A stretch of 64,000 nucleotides of DNA from UBA961 sp049426725 (GCA_049426725.1 JBMSYN010000006.1:55794-119793); one strand, 5' to 3'. Shown: positions 1 through 9,948, counted from the first letter of the stretch. A program made the numbers and translations. Notes: a model not told the origin generated them from the letters alone.

Positions 1-1
1 T

Positions 2-694
2 GAACATCCATTGCTCATTGAAATGAATGAAAAAGCTCCTGGTACTTTTCAGCATACTATGACTATTGCTCGATTGGCAGAGAGCGCAGCATTATCAATT
101 CATGCTAATGCTTTGCTCGCAAAAGTTGGTGCATTTTACCATGACATAGGAAAAATTCCTAAGTCTGAATATTTTGTTGAAAACCAAATCAATATTGAAA
201 ATAAGCATGATCATCTCTCACCAAAGAAAAGTGCTTCTATCATTAAAGAGCATGTCATTGATGGAATTGAATTGGCAAAAGAATATAAATTGCCACAAAG
301 AATTATTGATTTCATACCAATGCATCATGGAACAATGCTCATCAAACATTTTTATGCCAAAGCACTGGAGCGTTCTCATTCAGGTGAAGGACCAACCGTT
401 GTGAATGAAGATGATTATCGATATTCAGGTCCAAAACCAAATACAAAAGAAACAGGAATTCTTATGTTGGCAGATGCAGCCGAGGCAATTGTTCGATTGC
501 AGAATGCTGAAACAAAGGAAGATATTGAAACGATTCTTGATGGCTTGGTGAATGAACGAATGATTGATGGACAATTTGATGAATGTCCGCTGACAATGGC
601 AGAAATCAATGAGATAAAAGAATCATTCGTGAAGAATCTTCTGGGGATGCGACATCACAGAGTGACATATAAAGAAATCCCTGAACAGAAATAA
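2..694 (+). CDS. 7TM-HD (PgpH-like) cyclic-di-AMP phosphodiesterase, C-terminal part
   Basis: The reading frame is open from base 2, and the residues before the first possible start (EHPLL) fit the family, so the gene begins outside the window. The visible 230 residues are the cytoplasmic HD domain of the PgpH/7TM-HD family, whose characterised members hydrolyse cyclic-di-AMP at the membrane. Seen here are EAPGTF-like KAPGTFQH at the domain start, the HDIGK metal motif (residues 47-51), HDHLSP, a second HH pair (MHHGT), DEDDFRYPGPKP-like NEDDYRYSGPKP, and the closing DGQFDEC and RHHRV segments. The N-terminal extracytoplasmic and seven membrane segments are not in the window. It ends just before a strong bidirectional terminator. 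Family assignment is firm. The c-di-AMP substrate is inferred from the family. Confidence 0.9.
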   Translation, partial: EHPLLIEMNEKAPGTFQHTMTIARLAESAALSIHANALLAKVGAFYHDIGKIPKSEYFVENQINIENKHDHLSPKKSASIIKEHVIDGIELAKEYKLPQRIIDFIPMHHGTMLIKHFYAKALERSHSGEGPTVVNEDDYRYSGPKPNTKETGILMLADAAEAIVRLQNAETKEDIETILDGLVNERMIDGQFDECPLTMAEINEIKESFVKNLLGMRHHRVTYKEIPEQK

Positions 695-698
695 AAAA

Positions 699-731
699 AA
701 GAGCCCGTTACTAATAACGGGCTCTTTTTTT
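699..731 (+). terminator. Bidirectional intrinsic terminator
   Basis: A perfect 10-bp stem (gagcccgtta/taacgggctc, 701-710 with 715-724) around a four-base loop is flanked by A-rich sequence on the left and a T-run on the right. It can therefore end both the HD phosphodiesterase gene from the left and the large leftward surface-protein gene from the right. Confidence 0.93.
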
Positions 732-737
732 GAATCA

Positions 738-3700
738 TCACTTTGAAATGATGAGCGGGACTTGCGAGGAATAGGGTCCGGATTTTATCAAACATGTATA
801 CATACCTGCGGGAAGGGCTTGAGCATCAATGCTTAATTGATATTCACCTTCGCGTACAAATCCTTGGAGCAAAGTATGAATCTTTTCTCCCATTGAATTA
901 TACAATTCAATCACAGTTTTACCGGATATACCAATTGAATAGTCGATTTGGGCAATATCTGTTACAGGGTGCTTTCCTGAAATTCCAAAAGAATATGCCA
1001 ATCCGGATCCACGAATGAATCTACCATTGGAAAAACATATTGGTGCCAGCTTGATTGAAGCATCTGTGGATTTGATTTCAAGACATTTTGCAAGCATAGG
1101 TGTTGTGACCGCTTCGACATCAATTTTAAATGCAGTTGAATCACCCAAGTATGCATCATAATCAATCTCAAACAAATCTTTGTTATTTGTAAGGCCTGGT
1201 GAACCCGAACCGGAAACAGTAAGGATATTGCCTGACTGAGATGCTGTCCAAGTCCATCCATTCAAAGAGCGAAGAACTCCGGTATACTTCAAGTCTGTTG
1301 GATCATAATTGAGTTGTATGTCCATGGAATTGATATTTGCTGTACCAATATTTCCTTGAATTGCAGAGTTGACTTTAAAAGTAGCTTTTTGTCCTGGTAT
1401 TACTTCTGCAGGATTGATTGATGATGTTATCATCATTGAAAGTGTGTTAGCTTTTCCAATCACTTTTACAGTACGCTCACCAAGCTGTGCGGTAACTGTA
1501 TCTTCTCCCGGACCTGAAGGGGTATATGCAATCACATAATTGTGATTTGCTTTCTCAGGTATGGTGAAATTACCAAGTGGATTGATACTGAACGATGAAG
1601 TATCTCCGGATATTGAATTCGATGTTTGAATTGGATAGCTGCTAAGATTTGGATAGGGCAATAACACAACAGGTGTTTCGCATGCATTGACTGTGGCAAA
1701 TATTATGACAGTATCAGGCAAAGAACCTGTACCACAAACAGAGACGGTATCTGGTTTTGCACTTGCGTCTGTCAATATTTCAACAAACCCACTGTCGATA
1801 CCTTTTTTGCGAGGAATAAAGATTGCAGAGATATTTTGTGATTGATTCATTTGTATCTCAAAAGGACCTGTTGGATTAAACGTTTCAAATGCCAATGGAG
1901 GTATTGGTTTTATTGAAAGAACTTTCAATGGTCCTTGACCTGCATTCTTAATCACAAGCGCATTTGCTTTTGGAGCTGATAAGGTTCCAATGCGCGTATC
2001 ATCAAAACAGTTTCTGGAATATTCCGGAAGACCAATACAGCCATCACCTTGGACGCGTGCGCCGAAGTTAGGTGCTTTGATACTGGGGTCGACTTTAGAT
2101 GCAGCTGTCACCAAAACAGAATCCCAAAGATTGGTGCCATTTACAGTTGGTGAGAATTCCACAGTCACATTTACTGTCTGACCCTTTGTCAAATTGATTG
2201 GCGGTGCCGGCGGATTGATTAATGTAAATGTACCATTGTTTTTCTGAAGTGATATACCAGTAATGGTGAGTTCGCTATTGCCGTCATTTGTAATAACGAC
2301 ATCTTTACGATCTTTTCCTCCAACTGGAACGCAGCCCCAAATGGCATCAGTTGCAGATGCTGTAAGCTGTGCTTCACCTTCACCGGACAATTGAACTTTT
2401 GACTCAACACATACGGTGTCGAGATTCAAATCAATCGAAGCAAATCTCTTGCCAACGGCTGTTGGAGAAAATTCTGCAGTAATTTCCAAATGTCCTTCAG
2501 GTTTGATGGTGAATAATTTGGAATTCAAGTCGCCGGGTGCGGCATTTCCATTTTTATCAATCATTCGAAATGCAGTTATCGCAAAATCATTTGGATTTGC
2601 ACCTGTAATTGACAATTTCCCATTGATGAAGATCTTGCTTGTATTGGCAATTGCCTTTGTGATTGTCATGGACTTTTTGCTGCCAACAAGTGTATTGGCA
2701 AAAGCAGTATCTGTGACATGAATATAATCGCATGGTTCAACGGCAGTACCACAAATCGTCATTTTAACAACTGGTGAACAAGTTGCATAAAATGTAACAG
2801 TTGCGCAGTGCTCTCCTTCCGAAGTGGGTGTGAACAATACTTCGATAGGAACCGTATCGCAGTTTACTGAAGGGAAGAGACGACCATTCAATACTGATTT
2901 CAAACTGAATTGTGGATCTGAGACACTAACGCTATCAATGAATGTATCCAAATTGCCATCATTACAAATACCTGTGCTGAGGACTTTGTCTTTTGGCGTT
3001 CCAACAGCAGTAACTCCAACATTGAAACGGATATTGGAATCAATGCTATATAAACGTGCTTTTGCAAGAGGGAATGGAACCAAACTTGATGATTGACTAG
3101 AAGGAGTGCCGCAGAATTTTGTGATAAATCCGTCTGCTTGACCTGCAGAATTCAATGTTCTATTACCGGGATTTCTTGTTATCGAACCCGTAAATGAACC
3201 TGTCTCATAGAGGCAGCCGTCTTTGTCTGTTGCAGAAAGTGTTGTATATGGTTTGCCTGCTGTTTTCGATGGTTGTAAATCAAGCCAATTACCGGAGGGG
3301 TCGAACACTGCTGTAAATGGTCTCCATACCAATGGCTGTGTTCTATTCGTAATTGTTGCTTTGGTACCATCACGCATAGTTGCTGTCATAACACCTTTGA
3401 ATTGACCTTCAACATAGACGCGTTTTTCAAATGGTTCCCATGCAATGCGCTCTCCATAGGCCTCGGCAGTAGGATTGGTTGCTGTAGAACCCAAAACTTG
3501 TACAATCACTGTACCGCCATCCGGTTCAATGCGAGTCATGAAGAAGTTTCTACCTGTTAAACTGGTGGCGCGCTTATTGACAAATCCAAATGTTGCATCA
3601 CCGATAAAATGTCCGGTTGCATATGCAATTTGATTATCACCTGCAGCAATACCTGCAATGGCATCTGCACCCGGGCCACCAATCCCTTTTACATAATCTA

Positions 3701-5456
3701 CATTGCCACCTATATCAAGTCTGGCAAAAAATCCATCCTTGCTACCCGAAACACTACTCATGGGCTTGCCATCAAAAGAGCCAACTCCTTCGAATGTGCC
3801 GGCGATATATGAATTTTGTGCATCAGGAGAAAGTGCAATGCTTACGCTGGAATCAGCTAAAGTACCGCCTAAGCTTTTTGCCCATACATATGTTTTTGAT
3901 GGTGGTAAGCCGACGCGAACTTTATATTGACCTTTGGTGCTGAGTTTTTTCAATTCATCTGATGACCACACATATTTCAAACCAGTGCCCTTATCTGTCA
4001 GCAAATTCCAATTCGCACCATTGTCAGAACTATACTGAATGATTACTTCTTGTGTTGAATCAACACCGCCCCACAAGATGGTAAGATCATTACATGTTGA
4101 ACGAATTTCCGAATTGATTGGATCCAACAATACGATATCAGCAGCACCTCCAACAAGTGGAATGAGCGGTGGGTCGCAAGGAACACCTTCGATTCTAAGC
4201 CCGCTTTGTCTAAAATCAAGTGTTGAACCTTGTGTGAAACGAACGCCAATTATTGCTGTTTTTCCGGAGTCAATTGTTTGTGGTGTTGAGCCATTCCAAG
4301 CATTTCCATTGAATGCAGTTACGGTAAATGTTGCCGTACCTGAAGGAGTAGGTGGTGGTGCTGTAATGACAAGTTTGCCATTCTTTGCGGAAACATTGAC
4401 TGTTTTATCAATTGAACCATTGACCGCCGGGTTTCCAAATGACACAATCGGTGGATTTACCGCCAATTCCATCACGCTGCTCGGCGGAGCTTGATATGTG
4501 GAAGTGTCGGTAATATTTATGTTTTTCTGCAATGTAATATGGACTGTTCTTGTTCTGCTTTCTTCATTACAACCCATCTGTGTTTCCCATTCAAGATAAC
4601 ACACTTCTTTTGCTTGCAATTTTTTAGCAATCTCTGTGAAAATCTCTTGAAGTTTGGAATATGCATCTTTTGAATTGGCTTCATAATGATCGCCGCCTGT
4701 GATGTCAGCCCAAGTTGCGAGATCTTTATTCATGCCGGTATATGCAGTGATGGCATAAAATGCAATGCCATTATCGAGAAGTTCTTTTCGAATGGTATCT
4801 CTGGTTGGAGGTCTATTCGGCTCTCCATCAGTCAAGAAAATAATCACTTTTTTTACAGTGGCAGGAAGATTTTCTCTCACATATCTGTCTTTGATAAGTG
4901 TGATCGCACCCCATTGCTTATGAAGGAGTGGGGGATCATAATACGTAGCAGAGCCAAGTTGAATTGAGTCGATTGCCTTCAAGATAGAATTTCTATTATT
5001 CGACCAGTCATGTTCCAAATAGGATTGACCATCAAATGAAACAACAGAAACTTTCGTTCTTCCGATGAAATTCAACAAGCTCACAAATAATTTTGAGGCT
5101 TGTTTCACAAATCGAAAGCGAGTATCCTCAGGTCTTGAACCTACTTGCTCTGACATTGAAGCGCTCTTGTCAATGACAAGTACAACACTTAATTCGGGTC
5201 CATCAATGATGGTTGAGCATTTTTGTGTGATATTGGCGGCAGGAATGATTATTCCATTTTCTACAATGCGAAAATCTCCTGCGGTAATACCGGGAATTGG
5301 AACATTGTTCAAATCCGCGGCTTCATAAAAAGCACGCACTTTGGGAAACTTTTCAGCATCAGGGGTATACACATTGAATCTGTTCTGTGCATAGGAGTTT
5401 CCAATGCCAAGAGTTATCAAAGTGCAAATCATGATTGAGCGGAAAAACAGAATCAT
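738..5456 (-). CDS. Secreted VWA / choice-of-anchor D protein with T9SS sorting domain
   Basis: A 1,572-residue exported protein. I start it at 5456, because that Met opens a signal peptide ending near SYAQ and is preceded by GGAG; an upstream in-frame start at 5552 would bury the signal. A von Willebrand A domain follows (about residues 90-300) with MIDAS elements DKSAS, a Thr in GSATYYDP and TDGEP. Next come beta-propeller-like SBBP-type repeats (GVGSFDGKPMS region), several choice-of-anchor D/ASPM-like Ig modules (GVTAVGTPKD, CVPVGGKDRKD, IGTLSAPKAN), and a cohesin-like module (PGQKATFKVNSA). The C-terminus is a type A T9SS sorting domain (VIELYNSMGEKIH, LPAGMYTCLIKSG). It is likely secreted by type IX secretion and bound at the cell surface. 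The adhesive or structural role is inferred; no enzyme domain is visible. Confidence 0.88.
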   Translation of the reverse strand: MILFFRSIMICTLITLGIGNSYAQNRFNVYTPDAEKFPKVRAFYEAADLNNVPIPGITAGDFRIVENGIIIPAANITQKCSTIIDGPELSVVLVIDKSASMSEQVGSRPEDTRFRFVKQASKLFVSLLNFIGRTKVSVVSFDGQSYLEHDWSNNRNSILKAIDSIQLGSATYYDPPLLHKQWGAITLIKDRYVRENLPATVKKVIIFLTDGEPNRPPTRDTIRKELLDNGIAFYAITAYTGMNKDLATWADITGGDHYEANSKDAYSKLQEIFTEIAKKLQAKEVCYLEWETQMGCNEESRTRTVHITLQKNINITDTSTYQAPPSSVMELAVNPPIVSFGNPAVNGSIDKTVNVSAKNGKLVITAPPPTPSGTATFTVTAFNGNAWNGSTPQTIDSGKTAIIGVRFTQGSTLDFRQSGLRIEGVPCDPPLIPLVGGAADIVLLDPINSEIRSTCNDLTILWGGVDSTQEVIIQYSSDNGANWNLLTDKGTGLKYVWSSDELKKLSTKGQYKVRVGLPPSKTYVWAKSLGGTLADSSVSIALSPDAQNSYIAGTFEGVGSFDGKPMSSVSGSKDGFFARLDIGGNVDYVKGIGGPGADAIAGIAAGDNQIAYATGHFIGDATFGFVNKRATSLTGRNFFMTRIEPDGGTVIVQVLGSTATNPTAEAYGERIAWEPFEKRVYVEGQFKGVMTATMRDGTKATITNRTQPLVWRPFTAVFDPSGNWLDLQPSKTAGKPYTTLSATDKDGCLYETGSFTGSITRNPGNRTLNSAGQADGFITKFCGTPSSQSSSLVPFPLAKARLYSIDSNIRFNVGVTAVGTPKDKVLSTGICNDGNLDTFIDSVSVSDPQFSLKSVLNGRLFPSVNCDTVPIEVLFTPTSEGEHCATVTFYATCSPVVKMTICGTAVEPCDYIHVTDTAFANTLVGSKKSMTITKAIANTSKIFINGKLSITGANPNDFAITAFRMIDKNGNAAPGDLNSKLFTIKPEGHLEITAEFSPTAVGKRFASIDLNLDTVCVESKVQLSGEGEAQLTASATDAIWGCVPVGGKDRKDVVITNDGNSELTITGISLQKNNGTFTLINPPAPPINLTKGQTVNVTVEFSPTVNGTNLWDSVLVTAASKVDPSIKAPNFGARVQGDGCIGLPEYSRNCFDDTRIGTLSAPKANALVIKNAGQGPLKVLSIKPIPPLAFETFNPTGPFEIQMNQSQNISAIFIPRKKGIDSGFVEILTDASAKPDTVSVCGTGSLPDTVIIFATVNACETPVVLLPYPNLSSYPIQTSNSISGDTSSFSINPLGNFTIPEKANHNYVIAYTPSGPGEDTVTAQLGERTVKVIGKANTLSMMITSSINPAEVIPGQKATFKVNSAIQGNIGTANINSMDIQLNYDPTDLKYTGVLRSLNGWTWTASQSGNILTVSGSGSPGLTNNKDLFEIDYDAYLGDSTAFKIDVEAVTTPMLAKCLEIKSTDASIKLAPICFSNGRFIRGSGLAYSFGISGKHPVTDIAQIDYSIGISGKTVIELYNSMGEKIHTLLQGFVREGEYQLSIDAQALPAGMYTCLIKSGPYSSQVPLIISK

Positions 5457-5576
5457 AGATGATTCTCCATTCTTTATGAAATAATGTAAGTAACGACGTA
5501 AATCATGCCTTGCTGCCGGCATGGATCCAACTTTAAGAGACAAATCAATCATGGAAAAGTAACAATTATCACCGAT

Positions 5577-6695
5577 TTAGGTGAAAGCTACCGGCTGTTC
5601 CATGATTGTAAACGATTTTCCTGCTGCATTTAGTTCTGCCATTACCCCAAGAGGGATGGTCATTTTGCTTTTGACATGTCCAATTGGCAATCCATATACA
5701 GCCGGAATACCTAGAGAGGTGATTCTTGATTGAAGCACTTCCTGTAATGAAAAGGAAACTTCAAATCCCGGAATTCTTTTTGCTTCGCAATTCTTGAATT
5801 GACCAAGAATGATTCCCGAACATTGTTGCAATTTTCCGGCCAGCCACAATTGAGTTAGCATTCTGTCAATGCGATAGGGCTCTTCGGCAATATCTTCCAA
5901 AAAAAGCAATGAGTCTTTTGTATCGATTTCATAAGGAGTCCCCAATGTTGCCACAATCATTGATAAATTGCCACCGGTCAAGCGTCCTTTTGCAACACCT
6001 TCGGTAAGTGTGGTGATGCGTGAATCACTAAATGTGATTGGCACGAAGTCCTCATTCTTTGCTGTTATGTCATTATCTTCTGAATATGGCTTGCACAGGG
6101 CCTTCTTGAAATAATCAACCGTAAATGAATCGAATGTTGAAGAGGCAACAGGCCCATGATATGTGATCACATTGCTCAATTTTGTAATTGCAACCAAAAG
6201 TGCTGTTATATCACTATAGCCGATGATGATCTTGGGATTTGCTCTAATCACACTGAAATCTAACATGGGAAGAATGCGCATGACACCATAACCACCACGT
6301 GCACACAAGATGCAGTCGATGTCTGGTCGTTCAACAAATTCCATAAACTCCGCTGCTCTCTCTGAATCAGGGGCAGACAAGTATCCGAATTTTCGCGTGA
6401 GTGTATTTCCCAATACAATTGAATATCCACTTGCTTTTAATAAAGCAATACCTTCCTGAATTTCACCATTATCCACACCGCTTGCAGGTGCGGTTATGCC
6501 AATCGTTGAACCTTTTTTTAAAGCTGGAGGCAAAAGCGAAATAATGTCACTACCACTTGAAGGTGTTTTTGATAAAATTGACTCAGTAGCATTGACAAAT
6601 TCATTTTTGCCATTGCCTGCTTGCATATCTAGGCTAGATAGCCCGATGGTTGAAAGCCCTGCTCCAATCGTATGAAGAAAAAATCTTCTTTTCAT
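5577..6695 (-). CDS. LD-carboxypeptidase (peptidase S66), Tat-exported
   Basis: A 372-residue member of the LdcA/MccF family. LdcA removes the terminal D-Ala from muropeptide tetrapeptides during cell-wall recycling. The serine nucleophile sits in GYSDIT, the glutamate in FLEDIAEEP and the histidine in GLPIGHVKSK, so the Ser-Glu-His triad is complete; the glycine-rich ARGGYG loop is also present. I chose the start at 6695, since it opens with MKRRFFLHTIGAG, a twin-arginine-type signal, although the purine-rich stretch just before it is very close. Longer in-frame starts exist at 6734 and 6752. Export is unusual for the cytoplasmic E. coli enzyme, so it may act on muropeptides in the periplasm. 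The gene ends 120 bases before the start of the surface-protein gene and could be read from its own upstream region. Confidence 0.87.
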   Translation of the reverse strand: MKRRFFLHTIGAGLSTIGLSSLDMQAGNGKNEFVNATESILSKTPSSGSDIISLLPPALKKGSTIGITAPASGVDNGEIQEGIALLKASGYSIVLGNTLTRKFGYLSAPDSERAAEFMEFVERPDIDCILCARGGYGVMRILPMLDFSVIRANPKIIIGYSDITALLVAITKLSNVITYHGPVASSTFDSFTVDYFKKALCKPYSEDNDITAKNEDFVPITFSDSRITTLTEGVAKGRLTGGNLSMIVATLGTPYEIDTKDSLLFLEDIAEEPYRIDRMLTQLWLAGKLQQCSGIILGQFKNCEAKRIPGFEVSFSLQEVLQSRITSLGIPAVYGLPIGHVKSKMTIPLGVMAELNAAGKSFTIMEQPVAFT

Positions 6696-6977
6696 TTCCT
6701 TTTCTTGGAATATAGATGGAATTGTATGCTTCATTCTGAAACATGATCCCATGATTATGCACTAAAAGCATAGGTTACCATGGTCTTAAAAATACGAAAA
6801 TTAAAGGTTATCCACATCATATTTCCCTTATTTGCCATGGTTTTTTGAGAAGTGTTTTTCAATGAAACTACCTCATTTGTGAATAGCTCTTCTATCGAAT
6901 AGAAACATTGAAATTTCATTCTTGAAAAAACAGGAATTATTCATAATTTCCGCCATAATTATTTTGGATTATATCCG
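6696..6977. other. Divergent intergenic region
   Basis: 282 AT-rich bases between the divergent LD-carboxypeptidase and aminotransferase genes. It should hold promoters for both. I see only imperfect TAnnTTTG matches and no hairpin or repeat that I would defend. Confidence 0.5.
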
Positions 6978-8255
6978 ATGAGCATGAATAGAAGAACAAT
7001 TCTCAAAAGCAGCCTTCTGCTGGCCACCCCGATAAAAAGCATTGCTTCACTTCAAGAATTAAGCTCCATAGAAGCTAAATCCATGAATGATAACGATTTC
7101 TGGCATTCCATTCGAACAGAATTTCCTATGGATCGCACGATGATCAATCTTAATAATGGTGGGGTAAGCCCGAGTCCAAGATCTGTCATGCAAGCTCTAC
7201 ATACCGGTTTGGATTATGCCAATCAAGCCCCAGCACGTAATATCTGGCAACAACAAGAGCCAGGATTGGAGAGAGTTCGCCAAGGAATATCATCATTGTT
7301 TGGCGTTAGTGAAGAAGAAATCGCCATAACGAGAAATGCGAGTGAAAGTCTTCAGCATCTACAAATGGGTATCCCACTAAGAAAAGGTGATGAAGTACTC
7401 ACAACTGAACTCGATTATCCCAGAATGATTACAGCTTGGGAGCAAAGAGTTCGTCGTGATGGCATTATTTTTAAGAAAATCCCAATATCGATCCCTGTCA
7501 TGGACCCTTCAGACATAGTGAAAGCATTCAAAAAGGCGGTGACAAAAAATACGAAAATCATTCATGTTTCTCATGTCGCTTTTTGCACCGGACAAATCTT
7601 TCCTATTAGGGATATTTGTTTGATGTCCAAAGAGTTGGGCATAGAATGTATCGTAGATGGCGCTCATTCATTTGCCCATTTTCCTTTTCAACAAAAGGAT
7701 TTGCAATGTGATTATTTTGGAACATCGCTTCATAAATGGCTCTATGCTCCAGTTGGAAATGGGATGTTGTATGTGGCTAAGGAGAAGATTTCTGGTATTT
7801 GGCCTTTAATGGCGGCCAATCCGGATCAGGATAATTCCATCAAAAAGTTTGAAGAGATCGGAACTCATGCCGCTGCATTGCATAATGCCGTAACTGAAGC
7901 ATTGGCATTCAATGAGAGGGTTGGACTAGAAAAAAAAGCAGAGCGATTAAGAGCACTCCACATGCGTTGGATCAATAAAATCAAGGATCAACCCGGAGTG
8001 AGTTTCATGACAAATATCAATGATCCTTCTCAATGGTGTGGCTTGATGGTGTTCCGTTTTGAAGGGTTTGATCATGCAAAAATTGGTGAATACCTTTTTT
8101 CCACACATCGCATCATAACGACGCCGATTAAGTATGCAAATGTTGATGGGATAAGAATTACACCAAACATATACATCTCTGATAGTGAAATTGATTATTT
8201 TGCAGACGTCTTGCTTTCTATTTTGAAAGGGCGAGTAAAAGGATTGACAAATTGA
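6978..8255 (+). CDS. Tat-exported aminotransferase class V family protein
   Basis: A 425-residue PLP-dependent fold-type I enzyme of the class V (isopenicillin-N epimerase/cysteine-desulfurase-like) group. The N-terminus MSMNRRTILKSSLLLATP is a twin-arginine-type signal. Conserved features are NNGGVSPSPRSV at the substrate end, TRNASESLQ binding the PLP phosphate, the Asp of VDGAHSFAHF, and the Schiff-base lysine in SLHKW. The specific reaction cannot be read from the sequence. Epimerase, lyase and desulfurase activities all occur in this family, and the CxxS-type cysteine of true desulfurases is not evident. It stands alone, with its stop 55 bases before terC. Export of a PLP enzyme suggests a periplasmic substrate, which is inference. 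Confidence 0.83.
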   Translation: MSMNRRTILKSSLLLATPIKSIASLQELSSIEAKSMNDNDFWHSIRTEFPMDRTMINLNNGGVSPSPRSVMQALHTGLDYANQAPARNIWQQQEPGLERVRQGISSLFGVSEEEIAITRNASESLQHLQMGIPLRKGDEVLTTELDYPRMITAWEQRVRRDGIIFKKIPISIPVMDPSDIVKAFKKAVTKNTKIIHVSHVAFCTGQIFPIRDICLMSKELGIECIVDGAHSFAHFPFQQKDLQCDYFGTSLHKWLYAPVGNGMLYVAKEKISGIWPLMAANPDQDNSIKKFEEIGTHAAALHNAVTEALAFNERVGLEKKAERLRALHMRWINKIKDQPGVSFMTNINDPSQWCGLMVFRFEGFDHAKIGEYLFSTHRIITTPIKYANVDGIRITPNIYISDSEIDYFADVLLSILKGRVKGLTN

Positions 8256-8310
8256 ACTTTGCTTCAAGTATTTTCTGTTCTTTATCTCGTCATCACCAAT
8301 CGATCTCGCT

Positions 8311-9246
8311 ATGTCCAATGAACTCCTTCTGTGGATAGGTTTCCACATTTTCATACTCATCATGCTCGCTCTTGATATTGGTGTTTTTCACAAAAAAGCA
8401 CATGTCATATCCGTAAAAGAAGCATTATGGTGGAGTGCATTTTGGATTGCATTAGCTTGTATTTTTGCAGGAGGGATTTGGTTCTACAGATCGACTGTTC
8501 AGGCAACTGAATTCATGACTGCATATGTTATTGAAAAATCCTTGAGTGTAGACAATCTCTTTATATTTCTAACGATATTCACTTATTTCAAGGTACCTGA
8601 AAAATACCAACGCAAAGTCTTGTTCTGGGGTGTGCTTGGTGCCTTGATCATGAGAGCACTGTTTATTGTGGTTGGTGTGGCAATTCTTGCCAAATTCCAT
8701 TTTATCATTTATATCCTTGGTGCCTTCCTTGTCTTTACCGGTTTTAAACTAGTATTTTCTAAAGATGATGTTGAGTTTAAACCGGAATCAAGTTGGACAT
8801 TGAAATTGGTGCGTCGTTTTTTTGGTGTTTCAAAACACTATCACGAAGACAAATTCATTGTTCGAAAAATGGGGTATACATTTGTTACGCCTTTGTTCAT
8901 GGTATTGGCATTGGTGGAAACCACGGATTTGGTATTCGCGCTTGACTCAATTCCGGCTGTTTTGGCTGTTTCTCCAGATCCATTCATCGTTTACACTTCC
9001 AATATATTTGCAATTCTGGGGTTGCGTTCATTATACTTCGCATTAGCCGGAGTCGTAGGCTTATTTCATTATCTGAATTATGGGTTAGCAATCATATTAA
9101 GTTTTATCGGCACAAAGATGATTATAAGTGGATTTTATAAAATTCCAATTGAAATTGCCCTTCTCTTTGTTTTGTTTGTGCTTTTGGCCTCGATAGTGAT
9201 TTCATTGATCTTCCCCAAAAAGGTGGATGCTGAGCTTCCTACTTAA
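8311..9246 (+). CDS. TerC/Alx family integral membrane protein
   Basis: A 311-residue protein with about nine hydrophobic helices, at full family length. Characterised TerC-family proteins (Alx, MeeF/MeeY, YceF) export manganese or help load metal onto exported proteins. Diagnostic stretches are SLSVDNLFIFLTIF, with the membrane-embedded Asp-Asn, and ETTDLVFALDSIPAVLAV with SNIFAILGLRSLYF. The start at 8311 follows a 55-base gap from the aminotransferase. No yybP-ykoY manganese riboswitch is apparent in that short leader. A metal-transport role is inferred from the family. Confidence 0.93.
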   Translation: MSNELLLWIGFHIFILIMLALDIGVFHKKAHVISVKEALWWSAFWIALACIFAGGIWFYRSTVQATEFMTAYVIEKSLSVDNLFIFLTIFTYFKVPEKYQRKVLFWGVLGALIMRALFIVVGVAILAKFHFIIYILGAFLVFTGFKLVFSKDDVEFKPESSWTLKLVRRFFGVSKHYHEDKFIVRKMGYTFVTPLFMVLALVETTDLVFALDSIPAVLAVSPDPFIVYTSNIFAILGLRSLYFALAGVVGLFHYLNYGLAIILSFIGTKMIISGFYKIPIEIALLFVLFVLLASIVISLIFPKKVDAELPT

Positions 9247-9333
9247 TCAATAAATAGACACAACACCGCTTCTGTGATGATAACGCTGTTTTTGCATTTT
9301 TACATAATGTTCACCCTAATATTGTAAAAGTAT

Positions 9334-9924
9334 ATGAAAAGTCCCGCATTTGAATATCTAAACAAGTCTGAAACAATTCTTGAATATAATCAGCGTTTTC
9401 ATGCCATTGCTCATGCGACAGTTGATGAGTTGTCTGAGCATCAAAAGGAAATGAGTGGATATTATCAGTTGAATTGGGCAAGAAGCTCTAGAGTTGATAA
9501 AACCTATTCGATTTCAGATAAAGGTGTGAATGTACTAAGTGGAATGAAACAGAAGCAAATCTGGTTTGTCATAACTGAAGGTTGGTGTGGAGACTCTTCT
9601 CAGTCTTTGCCGGTGATTGCAAAAATTGCTCAAGAATCAAAAGGTAATATCGATTTACATATAGTTCCGCGCGATGCTCATCCTGCATTGTTAGAACAAT
9701 ATTTGACAAATGGTTCAATGAGTATTCCGAAGCTTATTGCAACTGATGAAAATGGGGAAGAATTGTGGGTTTGGGGTCCTAGACCAATACCTGCATCTGA
9801 ACTTTTCCAATCTTTAAAACAGCAAAACCTAGACAAAGAGGAGATTTATAAGAATATACATGCATGGTATGCTAAGGATAAAGGGTATGCCATCGAGCAA
9901 GAAGTAATGGAACATATTTTCTAA
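9334..9924 (+). CDS. Thioredoxin-fold family protein
   Basis: A 196-residue cytosolic protein without a signal peptide. The thioredoxin-fold core (about residues 75-165) carries EGWCGDSSQSLPVI at the active-site position, so the usual CxxC is reduced to a single Cys (CGDS), and a cis-proline loop MSIPKLIA follows. Proteins of this type (Thioredoxin_9-like) are common in Bacteroidota and their substrates are unknown. Loss of the second cysteine argues against ordinary dithiol reductase activity. Its stop lies 24 bases before the next rightward gene, so it probably heads an operon that runs to the terminator at 15.2 kb. Confidence 0.8.
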   Translation: MKSPAFEYLNKSETILEYNQRFHAIAHATVDELSEHQKEMSGYYQLNWARSSRVDKTYSISDKGVNVLSGMKQKQIWFVITEGWCGDSSQSLPVIAKIAQESKGNIDLHIVPRDAHPALLEQYLTNGSMSIPKLIATDENGEELWVWGPRPIPASELFQSLKQQNLDKEEIYKNIHAWYAKDKGYAIEQEVMEHIF

Positions 9925-9948
9925 TTTTTTACATATGGGAGAAAAAAC

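Noticed and set aside
4039..4494. A 151-codon frame on the plus strand inside the VWA/T9SS gene
   Set aside because: It is antisense to a protein with clear domains and has no motif or start signal of its own.
8256..8310. A possible manganese (yybP-ykoY) riboswitch before terC
   Set aside because: The gap is 55 bases, far too short, and lacks the paired stems and conserved core of that class.
9255..9297. A possible terminator after terC (aacaccg with cgctgttttt)
   Set aside because: The stem has a mismatch and a long loop, with only five Ts; too weak to list.
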